From: Candidatus Nitrotoga sp. BS
Lineage (GTDB): Bacteria > Pseudomonadota > Gammaproteobacteria > Burkholderiales > Gallionellaceae
Assembly: GCF_927797785.1 (NCBI RefSeq)
Contig: NZ_CAKMLL010000071.1
Span: forward strand, 1 to 35,559
Direction: 5' to 3'
Length of the DNA: 35,559 nt
Shown: one piece after another, positions 33,590 through 35,559 of the stretch
Layout of the letters: each line of letters starts with the position of its first letter
Position numbering within the stretch: position 1 is the stretch's first letter
The notes under the pieces: generated by a model
The model's input: the letters and a program-made list of their open reading frames with translations, nothing else
Database searches by the model: none
Told to the model about the DNA's origin: nothing
Program-made: the position numbers and the translations under genes

Positions 33590-35161
33590 TTACTGCGCAA
33601 TTTCAGCAGACTCAACTACCACTTTATATAATTGTGCTTCTTGCGCCGAGGCCACTTTTACCCTAACTGGAATTTGGTTACGTTTACCTGGGGCTAGGCC
33701 ATCGGTAATCTGCATTGGTGCACTTTGTGTTACAGCACGGCCAGTTTTCGCATCGTATTTCACCACTCGCACTTGCACGCGGGCAATTGGTATGGCGGTG
33801 TTATTTTGCACAACCGCATACAAGTTACCAGAATTGTCCGCTTGCACACCTGCTTGAATATACTTAGCTGGGTTGCGTGGTAAATCTAAACGTACGCCAC
33901 GTGCTGAAGCGTCTTTACCAATATCAGAATTCGAATCCGCTGCGATTTGGTAATGCTGTAAAGCAATATCAGTTTGGCTGCGACTTTCCGCAAGTTGACC
34001 AAGTAATGCATGTCCAGGCGCGGTCGGTAATAATTCGTTGGCACGTTTAAGATAAGGCTCGGCTTCAGCCTTTTTTCCCATATTAAATAGTGTGATGCCG
34101 CTTTGTATGTATGGCTTAAAGTAGTCCGGTTGCAATTTTATGGCTTTGTCGTAATAGCTCAAAGCCTCTTGTGGCTTTTTTTCTGATAGCGCAATATCGC
34201 CCAATAGTTCCTGAAAGTGCGCCTCACGTGGCTCACCTGCAATGGCTTGTTTGGCAAAGGCGGTGGCTTTTGCAGTATCTTTTGCCGCCAGTGCCTTTAC
34301 GCCATCGTCATAAGCTTTATAAGCGGCTCTGCTAGCCTTAAGCTTACCGACCTTTTGTGCATAAATTTCTTTGCCCCATTCACCGCCCGCGCCTAGTCTT
34401 GCCAGCGTTACTTTGTTAGCGGCTACGCGTTCAGGTGAAGGAGGATGGCTAGCAAATAAACCATCAATAAAACCACTTTTACGATCAGCACTTAAACGCA
34501 CAAAAGTTTCCTGCAAAGTGACCGCTGCCGTTGGGTCATAGCCCGCTTCTTTCATGTATTGCATGCCGTATAAATCTGATTCACTTTCAGCGTCACGCCC
34601 ATACTTGCTAGTGGTAAGTTGCGCGCCTAACTGCGCCCCACCAACAATGAGGTTAGCGTAGTTGCTATTTTGAGTGCCAATTCCAATGGCAACCATCGCC
34701 CCTTGCATCAGCACGCCGCGTTCCATACTTTTTGCACCGTGGCGCGCCGCTGCATGCACCATTTCATGGCCCATGACAGCGGCTAGTTCGGCCTCACTAT
34801 TTAGTTCATAAAGTAACCCACGATTAAAAGCTATTTTTCCGCCTGGCATTGCCCAGGCATTAGGTGTTGAGTCGTTGATAATTGCATATTCATAAGGCAA
34901 TTTACGGTCAGAAACGGCAGCCAACTTGTCTCCCACGCTCTGTACATAGGCGGTGAGTTCAGGGTCTATGACATAGTCGCCACCTTGCGATTGGCGCGCG
35001 GGCGCGTAATTCTGTTTCCCAATTGAAATTTCCTGTGACTCTGAAACGAATTGAAATTCTCTTTTCTGGGTAACGGGATTCGTGCCGCAAGCAGAGATTA
35101 GTAGCGATAGTGACGCTACTAGCAATAAGGATAAAGATTTATTTTGATTTTGTGTGAACAC
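33590..35161 (-). CDS. M48-family metallopeptidase lipoprotein with TPR repeats
   Basis: Envelope zinc protease related to BepA/YfgC and LoiP, which handle misfolded outer-membrane proteins. It is a 523-residue lipoprotein: lipobox LLISAC with Cys25. Zinc ligands are HEMVH at 132-136 and the Glu of RDAESESDLYG near 192, and FASHPPSPERVA is the downstream family motif. TPR repeats follow (residues about 280-410, such as LGDIALSEKKPQEALSYYDKAIKLQPDYFKPY). A beta-rich C-terminal domain of roughly 90 residues goes beyond standard BepA. I chose GTG 35161 because ggag stands six bases upstream; a TTG four codons earlier is less likely. Confidence 0.9.
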   Translation of the reverse strand: MFTQNQNKSLSLLLVASLSLLISACGTNPVTQKREFQFVSESQEISIGKQNYAPARQSQGGDYVIDPELTAYVQSVGDKLAAVSDRKLPYEYAIINDSTPNAWAMPGGKIAFNRGLLYELNSEAELAAVMGHEMVHAAARHGAKSMERGVLMQGAMVAIGIGTQNSNYANLIVGGAQLGAQLTTSKYGRDAESESDLYGMQYMKEAGYDPTAAVTLQETFVRLSADRKSGFIDGLFASHPPSPERVAANKVTLARLGAGGEWGKEIYAQKVGKLKASRAAYKAYDDGVKALAAKDTAKATAFAKQAIAGEPREAHFQELLGDIALSEKKPQEALSYYDKAIKLQPDYFKPYIQSGITLFNMGKKAEAEPYLKRANELLPTAPGHALLGQLAESRSQTDIALQHYQIAADSNSDIGKDASARGVRLDLPRNPAKYIQAGVQADNSGNLYAVVQNNTAIPIARVQVRVVKYDAKTGRAVTQSAPMQITDGLAPGKRNQIPVRVKVASAQEAQLYKVVVESAEIAQ

Positions 35162-35559
35162 GACGAGCTCCAATAAGTGTAATTAAAGCATGACGAAATA
35201 ATATGGTAATTAGGGCAAAACGTAACTAAAGTTTAGCGTTTAAATAATTTTAAAGACGTTATCACTTTTATGATTACAGCGATACTCAATTTCTTTCAAA
35301 TACATAGAAAATGGCGAATGTTCAGTCGTACCTTGCCATCCAGGTAAAATATTGGGTCAAGTTGTTTGATTAATGACATGAAATAAGGGATTTAGTCGCT
35401 TGATCATTGCATTTAAGAAAGGATATCGAATTAACAAATTGAAATAGTAAATGCCTGTAAATTTATTATTTATCAGAAATTTTAACTAGTTATTATTTAT
35501 ATATTTTCACTGCTGTCCGGTTAAATGAATGGTCAAATCGCTGGAAGCCATGATTGACG
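35162..35559. other. AT-rich terminal stretch
   Basis: About 400 bp, strongly AT-rich, upstream of the M48 peptidase gene and so likely to contain its promoter. I cannot single out convincing boxes. The last 31 bases could begin a plus-strand gene (ATG 35529, MVKSLEAMID) but lack a ribosome binding site and are cut by the window end. Confidence 0.3.

Noticed and set aside
35529-35559. Start of a gene at the window edge (MVKSLEAMID)
   Set aside because: Only ten codons, no Shine-Dalgarno; too little to support.
1-35559. tRNA, rRNA and CRISPR arrays
   Set aside because: No cloverleaf with CCA-type ends, no rRNA-like stretch and no regularly spaced repeats were seen on reading both strands; a dedicated tRNA scan could still find one I missed.

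Overview
The window looks like a chromosomal segment of a betaproteobacterium, probably of the Nitrosomonadales/Gallionellaceae type. The evidence is the conserved order dusB-fis-purH-purD-hemF, the hemA-prfA-prmC operon, apaG beside a small methyltransferase, a HemJ-type oxidase, rlpA, and protein sequences of betaproteobacterial character. The genus is an inference. No tRNA, rRNA or CRISPR array was found.

Layout. 1-5.7 kb: the 3' end of a proline-rich TonB-like protein gene, a 0.78-kb AT-rich gap, molybdenum cofactor genes moaA and moeA, an ankyrin-repeat gene and an ExoD-family membrane protein gene. 5.0-7.6 kb: an accessory patch with a 56-bp IS30-type double-ended remnant, a terminally intact but gutted IS4-family element, and an almost ORF-less group II intron. 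7.6-13.8 kb (minus strand): an unrecognised 395-aa gene, a THUMP-domain RNA methyltransferase, hemJ, an alpha/beta hydrolase coupled to a 2Fe-2S ferredoxin-like gene, a VanZ-family membrane gene, a methyltransferase and apaG. 14.1-17.3 kb (plus): hemA-prfA-prmC. 17.3-21.5 kb (plus): four genes joined by overlapping start/stop codons: a small membrane protein, a fatty-acid-hydroxylase/sterol-desaturase-like enzyme, a GH3-type acyl-amino-acid synthetase and a dipeptide-epimerase-like enolase. 21.5-26.8 kb (minus): hemF, purD, purH, fis, dusB. 26.9-28.8 kb (plus): a ubiquinone-type hydroxylase and a DsbC-like gene. 28.9-32.1 kb: an IS-bracketed patch holding an Old Yellow Enzyme homologue and a small membrane protein gene. 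32.5-35.2 kb: rlpA and a convergent M48/TPR lipoprotein peptidase gene.

The strongest candidate for an undescribed system is the translationally coupled cluster at 17.3-21.5 kb. Its enzyme families (a membrane di-iron hydroxylase, an ATP-dependent acyl-amino-acid ligase and an amino acid/dipeptide epimerase) could together make a hydroxylated acyl-amino-acid or peptide-lipid conjugate. The second is the 28.98-32.13 kb patch. There IS5-type ends outside and IS30-type ends inside lie in mirror orientation around an Old Yellow Enzyme that has a roughly 95-residue extra N-terminus and an Asp where the family has its substrate-binding His.

Three tetrapyrrole genes (hemJ, hemA, hemF) lie within 12 kb. 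Together they point to aerobic haem synthesis from glutamyl-tRNA. Most of the rest is housekeeping: translation termination and release-factor methylation, purine synthesis, tRNA dihydrouridine, envelope maintenance and disulfide handling.
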